A program made the position numbers and the translations under genes. Below, one piece after another: positions 45,336 to 53,785 of a DNA stretch of 64,000 bases; the first letter of the stretch is position 1, and every line of letters starts with the position of its first letter. Origin of the DNA: Aphanothece sacrum FPU1 (GTDB taxonomy: Bacteria; Cyanobacteriota; Cyanobacteriia; Cyanobacteriales; Microcystaceae); contig NZ_BDQK01000001.1 of assembly GCF_003864295.1 (NCBI RefSeq), positions 666,676 through 730,675 of the forward strand, written 5' to 3'. The notes under the pieces are model-generated. The model saw nothing but the letters and a program-made list of their open reading frames with translations, was not told where the DNA came from and did not search any database.

Positions 45336-46115
45336 TAATTAAGTTCTAGTTTCTTATTGGTTGACTGAGAATATCTTTATTTTAGTATAGCTTAATCTAT
45401 GGTTCGCTCTGATAATCCTGGCCTAGTTGAAAAATAATTAATTAGGAAGTTTTTAGTATTTTTTTCTAGTTCTTTATTACAAAAGAAAGTTATGAGAAGT
45501 TAAAGCGAGTTTAGGACTCAAATGATTAAAAAAATCAACCAAAGACTCCGCTTGAGATGGACTAATTTCTTGTTTTTCTGTCATGACTTCTTCTACTCCA
45601 AAAATATCAAGAAGACTCTTATCATTAACATACTTTACTTTTGATTCGTCATTAATAGGTGTGATTTGATGATTATTTGTTGTAAAATTAATTCGTACGA
45701 GTAAAATAAATTAGAAAATAATCATGATTTTCTAAATAACTGAAAGTGGTGACCAAGAACAAAAATCTTTAGTCCCCTGATCACTACATTTTAATTATTG
45801 TTCCGTTTTTAAGTTTCATCTGCTACACTGGTGAAAATACGGTTAACACCCTCTCATAAGTACCTGGATAAAAATAAACGCTACTGATTGAGTTAAGCAG
45901 AGAGAGAGTTAACAGCTAATTTACATTTCTTAAGACAGTTGACTTTATTTATGTCCGACTACTTAGCAGTCAAAGCAAATCTTAAGAATCTTCTATTCCA
46001 GCGTTCCCAACTATAATTAAACGAATCTAGGGTCATTCATCGTTCTAATTTCCCATAATGCTTATTGAATCATTGAAATTATCTTAACTTTTACCTTTAT
46101 CAGTAGGTTATTTAT
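45336..46115. other. Gene-poor region upstream of the LRR gene
   Basis: The region contains a degraded open frame on the minus strand at 45477-45710 and a two-block motif (ATTTCTTAAGACA, six bases, TTTATTTATGTCC at 45925-45956) that also occurs at 12422-12453. No intact gene is supported. Confidence 0.6.
45477..45710 (-). pseudogene. Degraded ORF fragment, family not recognised
   Basis: The minus strand is open for about 77 codons without a start codon at its beginning: FILLVRINFTTNNHQITPIN, then DESKVKYVNDKSLLDIFGVE, then EVMTEKQEISPSQAESLVDF. It looks like the C-terminal end of a larger protein cut off upstream. I do not recognise the family. Confidence 0.4.
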
Positions 46116-47165
46116 ATGTCACGTCTCAAAGTTGTTTTTCTGTCTTCTCGTATCATACAATTTCTGACTGGATTATTATTCTTTTTGATTTTAAATGAAA
46201 CAGTTCTTAATTATACTTCTCTCAATGCTACTACTGTTTTTACTGAGTTATGTTTTGGAAAAGATCATCTTTCTAAGGAGACTAAATACACGATTGAAGT
46301 CTTATTAAAGATAGTAAAAGAAAAAGATTGTGTCGCCGCTTTTCATGAATTATCTGAACGAAATGAATTAGATTTATCGGGAACTAATATATCAGATATT
46401 ACTCCTTTATCATCTTTTAAACGGTTATCTAAATTATATCTAGCTGATAATAATATTTCCAATATTAACCCTCTTTCATCTTTAACTAATTTAGAAAAAC
46501 TAGAGTTATCCAATAATCAAGTTAGTAATATTAACGCTTTGTCAGGAATGACTAAGCTAGAAACTCTTTGGATGTGGAATAATAAAGTAAATAATATAAA
46601 ACCTCTTTCCTCTCTGACAAATTTAACTCATATTTATCTTCCTTTTAATAAAATTTCAGAGATTAATGCTTTATCTTCGTTAACTAAATTAAATATTTTA
46701 ATTCTTGATAATAATAAAATTACTAATATTTATGCTCTATCTTCTCTTGAGGAATTGAGAGGAATTTCTATGGCAAATAACAAAATAACTGATTTAACTT
46801 CTTTAGCCAACCTCAATCAGTTAAAAGTGCTAATTTTGACTAATAACCAAATTTATGATGCTACTCCTTTATCAGAACTATCAAATCTTACTCTATTAAT
46901 TCTGGATAATAATCAAGTGGATAATATTGAACCTTTATCATCATTATCTAACTTAAAAACTCTATATTTACATAATAATAAAATTAAAGATATTAGTCCT
47001 TTAACAAACCTTAATTATTTATCTGATCTTCAACTAGGAAAAAATAAAATTGAAGAGATTAGTCTTCTTGCTTCTTTGGGTAAACTAGAAAAATTAGAAC
47101 TATCTAATAATCCAATAAATAATAAAGTTTGTCCGATTCAACCTGAGTCAATTTGTCAATTTTAG
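46116..47165 (+). CDS. Internalin-like leucine-rich repeat protein
   Basis: The 349-residue protein has an N-terminal hydrophobic segment (IIQFLTGLLFFLILNETVL) that serves as signal or anchor, a short cap region with a CVAAFHELSER segment, and then about eleven 22-residue LRRs of the bacterial SDS22/internalin type (LSSLTNLEKLELSNNQVSNI). The repeats give a curved binding surface, so it probably binds a protein outside the cytoplasm. No C-terminal anchor is seen. The lipoprotein gene starts 20 nt after its stop on the same strand, so they may be transcribed together. Confidence 0.9.
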   Translation: MSRLKVVFLSSRIIQFLTGLLFFLILNETVLNYTSLNATTVFTELCFGKDHLSKETKYTIEVLLKIVKEKDCVAAFHELSERNELDLSGTNISDITPLSSFKRLSKLYLADNNISNINPLSSLTNLEKLELSNNQVSNINALSGMTKLETLWMWNNKVNNIKPLSSLTNLTHIYLPFNKISEINALSSLTKLNILILDNNKITNIYALSSLEELRGISMANNKITDLTSLANLNQLKVLILTNNQIYDATPLSELSNLTLLILDNNQVDNIEPLSSLSNLKTLYLHNNKIKDISPLTNLNYLSDLQLGKNKIEEISLLASLGKLEKLELSNNPINNKVCPIQPESICQF

Positions 47166-47185
47166 ATAGGTTAAATAATTTAATT

Positions 47186-47818
47186 ATGTTGAAGAAACGT
47201 CCTCAAATTTCAACTTTTACCTTATCATTAATCTTATTATTAGTGACTGAGGGTTGTTCTTTGATAAATGATCCAAATAAAGTAAAAGAAATCTCTAATA
47301 TGCAGTTAAATTCCTCTAATAAAATAGTCAGCAAGGAACTGCAAACAGATATCTTAGCTTATCTTCAAAAAAACATTAAAAAGCTTTCAATTTGTGAAGG
47401 AGAAATTGATCCAAATTTTTCTAAAGAATTGTCATCTGTTTATCCATTAGGAAAAGATAAATATTTAGTGGAATTTCTCTGTTTTATGGGGGCTTATCAA
47501 GGAAATTATCAATATTTACTTTATCAAAAACAACCGTCAGGCAATTATCTAACTCCTTTAGAATTAGAGATATTTGATGCAGAAACATTTCGCAAACCTA
47601 CTAAAATAAAAGTTAGTTCAATAGCTGGATTTCCTACTTATAATACTGATAATAAAATCTTAACAGTTATTACTAAATATAGAGGATTATCCGATTGCGG
47701 TTCTTTAGCTAAATATCAATGGAAAAATACACGATTTCAACTATTAGAATATCGGGCAAAAGAAGCCTGTGATGGAACCTATATCGAACCTGAAAATTAT
47801 TCTCAAATTTATCCTTAA
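47186..47818 (+). CDS. Putative lipoprotein, function unknown
   Basis: From the ATG at 47186 the protein has 210 residues; the frame is open further upstream into the LRR gene, but homology is not expected there. The N-terminus (KKRPQISTFTLSLILLLVTE then GCS) is a lipoprotein signal with the acylated cysteine at C24. The mature part has paired cysteines and a beta-rich layout (KDKYLVEFLCFMGAYQGNYQ) without a family I recognise. Its closeness to the LRR gene suggests a joint envelope role, which is an inference. Confidence 0.65.
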   Translation: MLKKRPQISTFTLSLILLLVTEGCSLINDPNKVKEISNMQLNSSNKIVSKELQTDILAYLQKNIKKLSICEGEIDPNFSKELSSVYPLGKDKYLVEFLCFMGAYQGNYQYLLYQKQPSGNYLTPLELEIFDAETFRKPTKIKVSSIAGFPTYNTDNKILTVITKYRGLSDCGSLAKYQWKNTRFQLLEYRAKEACDGTYIEPENYSQIYP

Positions 47819-47839
47819 TCGGCTAACGAAACCTCAGAA

Positions 47840-48637
47840 TTAAAGATTATCGGGATCAATATTTAATTCTCGTAATTTAGCGGCTAGTCTAGCTGCTTTT
47901 TGTTCAGCTAGTTGAGTCTTTTGTTCAGCTAGTTGGGTTTTTTGCTTAGCTATTTCCACTAATTCTAAAGCATTAAAAATCAGTTCTCCTTCTAAGGTAA
48001 ACCAACGTAACCAAAGACGGTTAATATTTTCATAACTTCCTTGCCATAGTCCTAAACTTAATCCTAATTCTGGCAAAGGAAAACGTCCATTAATTAATTG
48101 TCTCCGTTCATATTGACCACCCATTAACTGAAAAATTTGTAACTCATTGGTATAACGACTAAAGACAATATAATAGGGAATTTTGAGAATTTTTTCGTAA
48201 ACTTCCCATTTCGTAGGAGGCTTTCCTAATTGTCTCACGGTTCTTCCTAAATCTTCATTTTCTGTCCCAGGAGATAGTAATTCAACTGCAATAAATGGAC
48301 TAACTTGTTCTTGCCAAATGACATAACTTAACCTTAAATCTTGATTTTCATACAATCTTTCAATCCCCATTACTGCAAACCAATCAGGACGCTTATACCA
48401 ATTAACATGACGAACATCATAATAAAGATTGATATCGGTGCCGATAAATATTTGATTTTCTTCATAATTAGACGGTTTAAAGGTTTGGCGTAATAAAGCA
48501 GGTTGATAACAGTGGTATTCGTCTGGCAAACCCGGTTCCTCTGGATTTTCACTAGGTAAATCATACATGGTTGGTAAAGTATCTCCCTGAGATAGGGGAG
48601 GATCAGATTGAGGGGGAAAACGAGTAAATTTTGTCAT
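47840..48637 (-). CDS. Uma2 family (DUF820) endonuclease-like protein, second copy
   Basis: The 265-residue protein is a paralog of the one at 2221-3018; both share TMYxLxSExPEEPGLPDEYH, GTDxNLYYDxR, KRPDWFAV, ELLSPGTExEDLG and YYIVFxRYTxELQIF. The PD-(D/E)XK residues are conserved here too (PD in RPDW, E in AVELLSPG, K in TKWEVYEK). The tail is a heptad coil (LAEQKTQLAEQKAARLAAKL) ending in NIDPDNL. It is divergent from recR. Substrate and role are unknown. Confidence 0.85.
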   Translation of the reverse strand: MTKFTRFPPQSDPPLSQGDTLPTMYDLPSENPEEPGLPDEYHCYQPALLRQTFKPSNYEENQIFIGTDINLYYDVRHVNWYKRPDWFAVMGIERLYENQDLRLSYVIWQEQVSPFIAVELLSPGTENEDLGRTVRQLGKPPTKWEVYEKILKIPYYIVFSRYTNELQIFQLMGGQYERRQLINGRFPLPELGLSLGLWQGSYENINRLWLRWFTLEGELIFNALELVEIAKQKTQLAEQKTQLAEQKAARLAAKLRELNIDPDNL

Positions 48638-48726
48638 TTTTACTGTAAATTTTATTTTAATTTTATTGTTTAGCTGCTATTTTTTATTATAATAAAGATA
48701 CTCATAAAAGTAAAGGTTATCTAACT

Positions 48727-49320
48727 ATTTATACTCCACCACTTGCCCGCTTAATTGAACAATTACAACGCTTACCAGGGGTTGGTCCAAAAACTGCCCA
48801 ACGACTTGCTTTACATATTCTTAAACGTCCTGAAGTTGAGATTCAAGCTTTAGCGAATGCTTTAGTTGAAGCGAAAAAAAAGGTAGGATTATGTCAAGTT
48901 TGTTTTCATTTTTCGGCTGAACCTATTTGTGAAATTTGTCGTAATCAAAATCGAGATCAAGAGACAATTTGTGTGGTAGCTGATGCTCGTGATGTCATTG
49001 CTTTAGAAAAGACGAGAGAATATAGAGGAAAATATCATGTATTAGGGGGAGTTATTTCTCCGATGGATGGTATTGGACCTGAACAATTATACATTCAAGC
49101 TTTAGTTAAACGGGTAGCGCAAAATCAGATCAAAGAAGTGATTTTAGCTATTAGTCCTACTGTAGAAGGAGAAACTACTACTCTTTATATTGGACAACTA
49201 TTAAAACCCTTTACCAAAGTAACAAGAATTGCTTTTGGTTTACCGATGGGAGGGGATTTAGAATATGCGGATGAAGTAACTTTAGCAAGAGCATTAGAAG
49301 GACGGCGAGAATTAGAATAA
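48727..49320 (+). CDS. recR: Recombination protein RecR with an apparent ATT start codon
   Basis: The frame encodes 197 residues, the normal RecR length, if translation starts at ATT (48727). The start of RecR homology ([20 protein letters not shown]) follows immediately. There is no in-frame ATG, GTG or TTG nearby; the first GTG start (48973) would remove the helix-hairpin-helix and most of the zinc finger. An AAAGG ribosome-binding site lies 10 nt before the ATT. Visible domains are HhH ([13 protein letters not shown]), the four-Cys zinc finger ([16 protein letters not shown]) and Toprim ([14 protein letters not shown]). RecR loads RecA together with RecF/RecO in gap repair. Confidence 0.85.
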   Translation: MYTPPLARLIEQLQRLPGVGPKTAQRLALHILKRPEVEIQALANALVEAKKKVGLCQVCFHFSAEPICEICRNQNRDQETICVVADARDVIALEKTREYRGKYHVLGGVISPMDGIGPEQLYIQALVKRVAQNQIKEVILAISPTVEGETTTLYIGQLLKPFTKVTRIAFGLPMGGDLEYADEVTLARALEGRRELE

Positions 49321-50442
49321 ATGGATGTTGTTGTTACTGGAATTGGTTTGCGTTCTTGTTTAGGAAATTTAGCCCAAACTTGGCAATCTTTAGTAGCTGG
49401 AAAATCAGGAATAAAGTTACAACAACCTTTTGTTAAACTGTCTCCTTACCCGATGGGATTAATTGAAAATAAGCCAATTTCTCTAAGTTATTTGACTCCA
49501 TTAATAGTAGCAGATGCTTTAACCGATGCTCAGCTTAAATCTCCTTTACCTGACTGTGGTGTAGTGATAGGTTCAAGTCGAGGATGTCAAGGTATTTGGG
49601 AACAATTATTAACTCCAGAAAATACCTTAGATTTGTCAAATTGGTTAGATAATTTACCTCATCAAGCTGCTCTGATAACTGCTCGTCAAATTGAAACAAA
49701 TCATATTGTTGGTGCGCCAATGAATGCTTGTAATACAGGACTTTGGGCTATTAGTCAAGGGGTTGAATTAATTAAACAAAAAAAATGCGATCGCGTAATT
49801 GTGGGTGCGATAGAAACTCCGATTACTCCTTTAACCTTAACAGGTTTTCAACAAATGGGAGCGTTAGCTAAAACGGGTTGTTATCCCTTTGATAAACGTC
49901 GAGAGGGCTTAGTTTTAGCAGAAGGTGGGGCGGTCTTTGTTTTAGAATCAGCCGCATTAGCGTTACAAAGAAAAGCGTCAATTTATGGTCAAATTTTAGG
50001 ATCTAGTTTTACTTGTGATGGCTATCATATGAGTGCGCCCCCAACTGATGATAAAATGGCTTTAATTGCCATTGAACAATGTTTAGAACGCAGTGAATTA
50101 AACTCTCAAGAGATAGATTATATTCACGCTCATGGAACCAGTACACAGCTAAATGATCGCCGAGAAGCTGCTTTAATTAAGTCTCTATTTTCTCCGAATA
50201 TTCTTGTTAGTTCAACTAAGGGGTCAACGGGACACACATTAGGCGCATCAGGGGCAATAACAGTTGCTTTAAGTTTAATGGCTTTACGTTATCAATATAT
50301 ACCCCCTTGTGTGGGTTTAGAAACGTCAGATTTTGACTTAAATTTAGTGAAAGAATCCTATCAGTATCCCCTTAAAAAAGTGTTATGTTTAGGGTTTGGA
50401 TTTGGGGGACAAAATGGAGTGATAGGGTTAGGGAAATTTTGA
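49321..50442 (+). CDS. Beta-ketoacyl-ACP synthase family protein
   Basis: The 373-residue thiolase-fold enzyme starts directly after the recR stop with no spacer. The active-site cysteine is C137 in PMNACNTGLWAISQG. The two histidines are in YIHAHGTSTQLND and SSTKGSTGHTLGASGA. It is about 40 residues shorter than the main FabF (about 416), and the N-terminal region is reduced. It may be an auxiliary KAS for a special fatty acid or lipid rather than the housekeeping condensing enzyme. Coupling to recR appears to be positional only. Confidence 0.85.
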   Translation: MDVVVTGIGLRSCLGNLAQTWQSLVAGKSGIKLQQPFVKLSPYPMGLIENKPISLSYLTPLIVADALTDAQLKSPLPDCGVVIGSSRGCQGIWEQLLTPENTLDLSNWLDNLPHQAALITARQIETNHIVGAPMNACNTGLWAISQGVELIKQKKCDRVIVGAIETPITPLTLTGFQQMGALAKTGCYPFDKRREGLVLAEGGAVFVLESAALALQRKASIYGQILGSSFTCDGYHMSAPPTDDKMALIAIEQCLERSELNSQEIDYIHAHGTSTQLNDRREAALIKSLFSPNILVSSTKGSTGHTLGASGAITVALSLMALRYQYIPPCVGLETSDFDLNLVKESYQYPLKKVLCLGFGFGGQNGVIGLGKF

Positions 50443-50454
50443 TTTTAAGCTAAA

Positions 50455-50545
50455 CTAATAATTAATAAAAGGCTAAAGCCTTATACTATAGAAACGAAGT
50501 CCGCCTTCGCGGACTAAATTTTAGGTTGGGTAGGCAATCTTTGCC
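50455..50545 (-). repeat. Multi-hairpin element, copy C (degenerate)
   Basis: The segment keeps the GTCCGC-cttc-GCGGAC hairpin (50499-50514) and a diverged GGTTGGGTAGGCAATC part, but the CAGAC hairpin is replaced by GGCTAAAGCC. Terminal ends are missing. Confidence 0.6.
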
Positions 50546-50551
50546 TGTTTT

Positions 50552-50579
50552 GTAGGGGTCAACGGCCGTTGATCTCTAC
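50552..50579. repeat. 28-bp palindrome of the GTAGGGG...CTAC family, imperfect copy
   Basis: It is the same as the perfect palindrome at 5523-5550 except for two changes in the right arm (GATCTCTAC instead of GACCCCTAC). It lies between two convergent genes, where a terminator is expected. Confidence 0.7.
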
Positions 50580-50587
50580 TCTTTATA

Positions 50588-51930
50588 CTAATATTCTTTT
50601 TTTCCTTTTAATTGCCAATATGAAAATCCTAAATACAGTAAACTTAACCCAATTAATGAAAACCAACTTAACATTAAATTATTATTATTAGCAACATAGA
50701 TATCAAAGGTATCTTTTAGATTAGGATGAACTAAACTTTGAATATCAACTAAGCTTCCATAGGCGCGAATAGACCAACGACTTAACATAGAATTCGCCAA
50801 TATTTCAACCTTACCTTTTAGTTCAAATAGGACTCCAGCAAAAACAGTTTGTGCCAACAGAATTAGAGGTAAAATACTATTAGCCTCGTTCGGATTTTGC
50901 ACGAAAGATGAGATAGCTAGTCCGCAGCAAACATTACCAATTAATGTTAAAAAAGTTGTGATAGATAATCCTAATAACCAATTTGTGTTACCAGGATAAA
51001 CAAAACTGACTGCAATAATTAAAGTAATAATTAAGGATTGAATCAATGCTAATAAACTAAAAACTCATAACTTTGAGCCAAGATAAGGAATAATTTTCAA
51101 ATTAACTAAACGTTCTCTTATATAAATACTTTTTTCATGAATAATTGATGTAACCGAGTTAGATAAACCTACCCAGGTAGTAGCACAAGTAAAAATAAAC
51201 AAGACTTTTAATGCTAAAAAAGCTCTTTGTGGATCAATATTTTTTGGGTCAATATTTTGTGGTTTAAATATCTCACTTCTTACTATTTTTGAAAAAGGAT
51301 CTGTTAAAACGAACCAGGTCAAAAATATACCTATAGGGGCAATACTCAGTAAAAGTATGAAGTTCTTGCGATCGCGCCAAACAAGAGTAAAATACCGTTT
51401 ACTAAGAATCCATAATTGAGGTAATGCTGAACTTTTTGACCCGATTTAATTCTTTGAGATAAGGAAGAATTAGTATGATCATTGCCTTTACTTAGGGGAT
51501 CACGAATATACTGATGATAATAACTAGATTGACGGAATAAATTTTCCCATTGTTCTACAGTTTGTTGAATTTTATCTGTTGAATTTCCTGTATTCAGTTT
51601 ACGATAAATATCAGGAAAATAGGTTAAATCATCTGAAGGCATTTGAAAAAATGACATTGCTTGAATGGGAGGGCCAAAATAACATAAATATCCCCCTAAA
51701 CCCATAAAAGCAATGCGATCGCATACAGCAATATTGGTCGTTGCATGGGTAACTAAAATAATTGTTCGACCTTGATCCGCTAAATCTCGTAACAGCAACA
51801 TTAAATCTTTATCTAACCCTGGATCAAGTCCAGAAGTTGGTTCATCTAAGAAAAATAGTTTAGGATCAGCTAATAATTCTACCCCAATACTGACCCGTTT
51901 TCTTTGTCCTCCACTAAGTTCTCTATTTTG
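50588..51930 (-). pseudogene. ABCG-type ABC transporter (ATPase-permease), broken
   Basis: The minus strand encodes pieces of one protein. First is the ATPase end, with signature LSGGQRKRVSIGVELLADP, Walker B FFLDEPTSGLDP and H-loop VTHAT. Then come ABC-2 permease helices (LALKVLFIFTCATTWVGLSN, LALIQSLIITLIIAVSF). Walker A and everything before it are missing; the 5' end is replaced by the antitoxin array at 51925. A frameshift at the T5 run 51433-51437 shifts the frame into WILSKRYFTLVWRDR, and an in-frame TGA at 51065-51067 splits the permease. Three independent lesions make function unlikely. Confidence 0.85.
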
Positions 51931-51970
51931 AACATTATATGTATGGCGCACCGAGAGAAGATGAGGAAGA

Positions 51971-52006
51971 ATAAAACCAATTTTTCTAGATATATTTCAT
52001 CTATAA
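51971..52006 (+). pseudogene. vapC stump, copy 0
   Basis: The codons ATA AAA CCA ATT TTT CTA GAT... match the start of the intact toxin at 52633 (ATG AGA CAA ATT TTC TTG GAT...). It reads IKPIFLDIFHL and stop, against MRQIFLDTSYL in the toxin. The start codon is ATA and the frame ends after 11 codons. Confidence 0.6.
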
Positions 52007-52062
52007 AGAGAATTTTTGTTATAATTAATTTATGGTATTAATTACAAAACTAAAACCTAATT

Positions 52063-52305
52063 ATGACTACCTTAAATGATCGTTCAACTTCCGATACTAA
52101 TGAGTTATCAATGGAAGAACTCAATGCTAAATGGGATGCTCTTGAAAATGACCCCGAATTTCTAGCAAAACCCTTTTGGCAGCAAATTGTTGAGATTGGT
52201 AACGTTGTCCCTCAGTCAGAATGGCGAAAACACTTTCCCAGAGACTTTGCGCGTAATTTTGAACATTATATGTATGGCGCACCGAGAGAAGATGAGGAAG
52301 AATAA
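52063..52305 (+). CDS. VapB-like antitoxin, tandem copy 1 (no toxin)
   Basis: The 80-residue acidic protein (TNELSMEELNAKWDALENDP, EFLAKPFWQQIVEIGNVVPQ) is nearly identical to the copy at 52394. The differences are Thr/Ser at residue 2-3, Asn/Asp in ELNAKW against ELDAKW, and Phe/Ile in KPFWQQ against KPIWQQ, plus some synonymous changes. It is followed not by a toxin but by an 11-codon toxin stump and the promoter of the next copy. It would therefore add antitoxin dosage, if expressed. Confidence 0.75.
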   Translation: MTTLNDRSTSDTNELSMEELNAKWDALENDPEFLAKPFWQQIVEIGNVVPQSEWRKHFPRDFARNFEHYMYGAPREDEEE

Positions 52306-52337
52306 AACCAATTTTTCTAGATATATTTCATCTATAA
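52302..52337 (+). pseudogene. vapC stump, copy 1
   Basis: Identical in layout to the stump at 51971: IKPIFLDIFHL, stop. It overlaps the antitoxin stop exactly where the toxin start of copy 2 overlaps its antitoxin (52633). Confidence 0.6.
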
Positions 52338-52393
52338 AGAGAATTTTTGTTATAATTAATTTATGGTATTAATTACAAAACTAAAACCTAATT

Positions 52394-52636
52394 ATGACTA
52401 GCTTAAATGATCGTTCAACTTCCGATACTAATGAGTTATCAATGGAAGAACTTGACGCAAAATGGGATGCTTTAGAAAATGACCCCGAATTTCTAGCGAA
52501 ACCCATTTGGCAGCAAATTGTTGAGATTGGTAACGTTGTCCCTCAGTCAGAATGGCGAAAACACTTTCCCAGAGACTTTGCGCGTAATTTTGAACATTAT
52601 ATGTATGGCGCACCAAGAGAAGATGAGGAAGAATGA
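52394..52636 (+). CDS. VapB-like antitoxin, tandem copy 2, paired with a PIN toxin
   Basis: The 80-residue protein has an acidic, helical N-terminal half and a conserved tail (SEWRKHFPRDFARNFEHYMY). I see no clear ribbon-helix-helix or AbrB domain, but the size, the ATGA overlap with the toxin gene and the downstream PIN domain fix the role as antitoxin. A TATAAT box lies about 40 nt upstream (near 52350), so this copy has its own promoter. It is almost the same as copy 1. Confidence 0.8.
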   Translation: MTSLNDRSTSDTNELSMEELDAKWDALENDPEFLAKPIWQQIVEIGNVVPQSEWRKHFPRDFARNFEHYMYGAPREDEEE

Positions 52637-53046
52637 GACAAATTTTCTTGGATACATCCTATTTACAAGCTCTCACTGATTCTGGAGATAATCTTTATCC
52701 ACTTGCTATCAATATGACAGCAAGACTCGGTAAATTTAGAAGTGTTACCAGTGAAATGGTTCTCACAGAATTGTTGAATGCTTTATGCAGTAGAGGGGAA
52801 TATTTAAGGAAATCAGCTATTCGCTTAACCCATAGACTACGCAATGATAGCAACACCATAATTATTCCTCAAACTAGTGAACAATTTGAGCAAGCTTTTG
52901 CTTTTTATCAAAGACGTTTAGATAAAGGTTACAGTTTAACAGATTGTGCCTCAATGCAAATCATGAGACAACTAGAAATCAATGAAATATTAACCTTTGA
53001 TAAGCATTTTCAGCAAGAAAGATTTAGTGCTTTACTCAGAGAATAA
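52633..53046 (+). CDS. vapC: PIN-domain toxin (VapC-like ribonuclease)
   Basis: The 137-residue protein starts in the stop codon of the antitoxin (ATGA overlap). PIN residues are visible: D in FLDTSYLQAL at the N-terminus, E in TSEMVLTELLNALC, D in GYSLTDCASMQIM, and D in EILTFDKHFQQ. These bind the metal used to cleave RNA. The protein looks complete, so this module is probably functional. Confidence 0.9.
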   Translation: MRQIFLDTSYLQALTDSGDNLYPLAINMTARLGKFRSVTSEMVLTELLNALCSRGEYLRKSAIRLTHRLRNDSNTIIIPQTSEQFEQAFAFYQRRLDKGYSLTDCASMQIMRQLEINEILTFDKHFQQERFSALLRE

Positions 53047-53098
53047 TCAAGAAAAAGATTCATCATCAGAACTTTTAATCAAACAGGATTAATCACAA

Positions 53099-53314
53099 AT
53101 GAATACAAAATTAGTGGTATCTCTCATACAAATTATTCAATCTCTTTCAGAAGAAGAAAGCACACTATTAGAACAAAAATTAGCTGATAAAATTTCCTAT
53201 TCATCAGCTAAAGAAATAGAAAATTTAGTTCAAATAGGGGGAGCATTTGATTTCCTTTACGATGAACCAGATATTTATACTCTTGAAGATGGAGAACCTA
53301 TTCAGTGGCACTAA
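53099..53314 (+). CDS. Antitoxin-like protein of a second decayed pair
   Basis: The 71-residue protein (LVVSLIQIIQSLSEEESTLL, EQKLADKISYSSAKEIENLV) ends in an acidic FDFLYDEPDIYTLEDGEPIQW tail like that of antitoxins found before MazF/PemK-type toxins in cyanobacteria. The next frame overlaps its end and encodes the first 26 residues of such a toxin. It lies 53 nt after the PIN toxin and may be in the same transcript. Confidence 0.6.
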   Translation: MNTKLVVSLIQIIQSLSEEESTLLEQKLADKISYSSAKEIENLVQIGGAFDFLYDEPDIYTLEDGEPIQWH

Positions 53315-53385
53315 AAAAAGGCGATATCGTTTTAGTACAATTCCCCTTTACTGAAACGATAACCCAAGGATTTCAGCACCTCTGA
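53305..53385 (+). pseudogene. MazF/PemK-like toxin stump (26 codons)
   Basis: A GTG start inside the end of the antitoxin gene opens VALKKGDIVLVQFPFTETIT then QGFQHL and stop. KKGDIVLVQFPFT is the characteristic first strand of MazF/PemK-type toxins (KRGDIVLVxFPFTD). About 85-90 residues are missing. A short ORF reads through the same DNA in the other direction (53348-53494). Confidence 0.7.
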
Positions 53386-53494
53386 AAAAAGCTAACGTGC
53401 AAAAATGGGATGCTCCCTGTATTTTATCTAAAGCAGTTTGGTAATGTCCTAAAGCAACATCAAGAGGTTTTGGTGGGGATGAAGACGAATTCAT
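53348..53494 (-). CDS. Short helical ORF, doubtful
   Basis: The minus strand from the ATG at 53494 gives 48 residues (PPKPLDVALGHYQTALDKIQ, GASHFCTLAFFRGAEILGLS). It overlaps the MazF-like stump. It could be the N-terminal part of a gene cut by the same event, or chance. No family is recognised. Confidence 0.25.
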   Translation of the reverse strand: MNSSSSPPKPLDVALGHYQTALDKIQGASHFCTLAFFRGAEILGLSFQ

Positions 53495-53785
53495 AAGCTG
53501 TGACGAATTTAAGTTACACTGAAATATTGTATTATTTTATATAATTTGATAATGCAAGCATTTTTTGAGAGACGCGGGACCCAGGGATTTAACTGATAAC
53601 TGTTTACTGTTCACTGTTCACTGTAAAATCTGTCTGTGTATTTTTGTTAGGTTTAAGCTTTAATGTTAAGGAGAACCAGATAAACTCAAACCTTAACTGA
53701 TGTTAGTTTTGCAATCAACATTGAATAGAGGTAATATAAAGTTTATAGTGGAATTTGTTCTCAATAGAGGAGTTATCAAAGAAAA
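53386..53785. other. Intergenic region upstream of ndhC
   Basis: Apart from the doubtful ORF at its left end, this region holds a small heptamer array (ACTGTTY, four units, 53599-53626) and the presumed ndhC promoter. The segment near 53730 (GGTAATATAAAGTTTATAG) is a plausible -10 region. No other gene is visible. Confidence 0.55.

Larger units (their letters stand above)
51925..52637 (+). repeat. Tandem array with 331-bp period carrying antitoxin genes
   Basis: The 3' end of the antitoxin gene occurs at 51930, 52261 and 52592 (GAACATTATATGTATGG), exactly 331 bp apart. The array contains one partial and two complete antitoxin units. Each unit has its own upstream TATAAT-containing spacer. 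The left edge lies inside the ABC transporter pseudogene. Confidence 0.95.

Noticed and set aside
51065-51437. Programmed frameshift and stop readthrough in the ABC transporter
   Set aside because: The gene also lacks its whole N-terminus with Walker A, so the lesions are best read as decay.
51925-52637. CRISPR array
   Set aside because: The repeats are 331 bp long, contain coding genes and have no spacers. The octamer and heptamer tracts are also continuous and without spacers. No cas genes are present.
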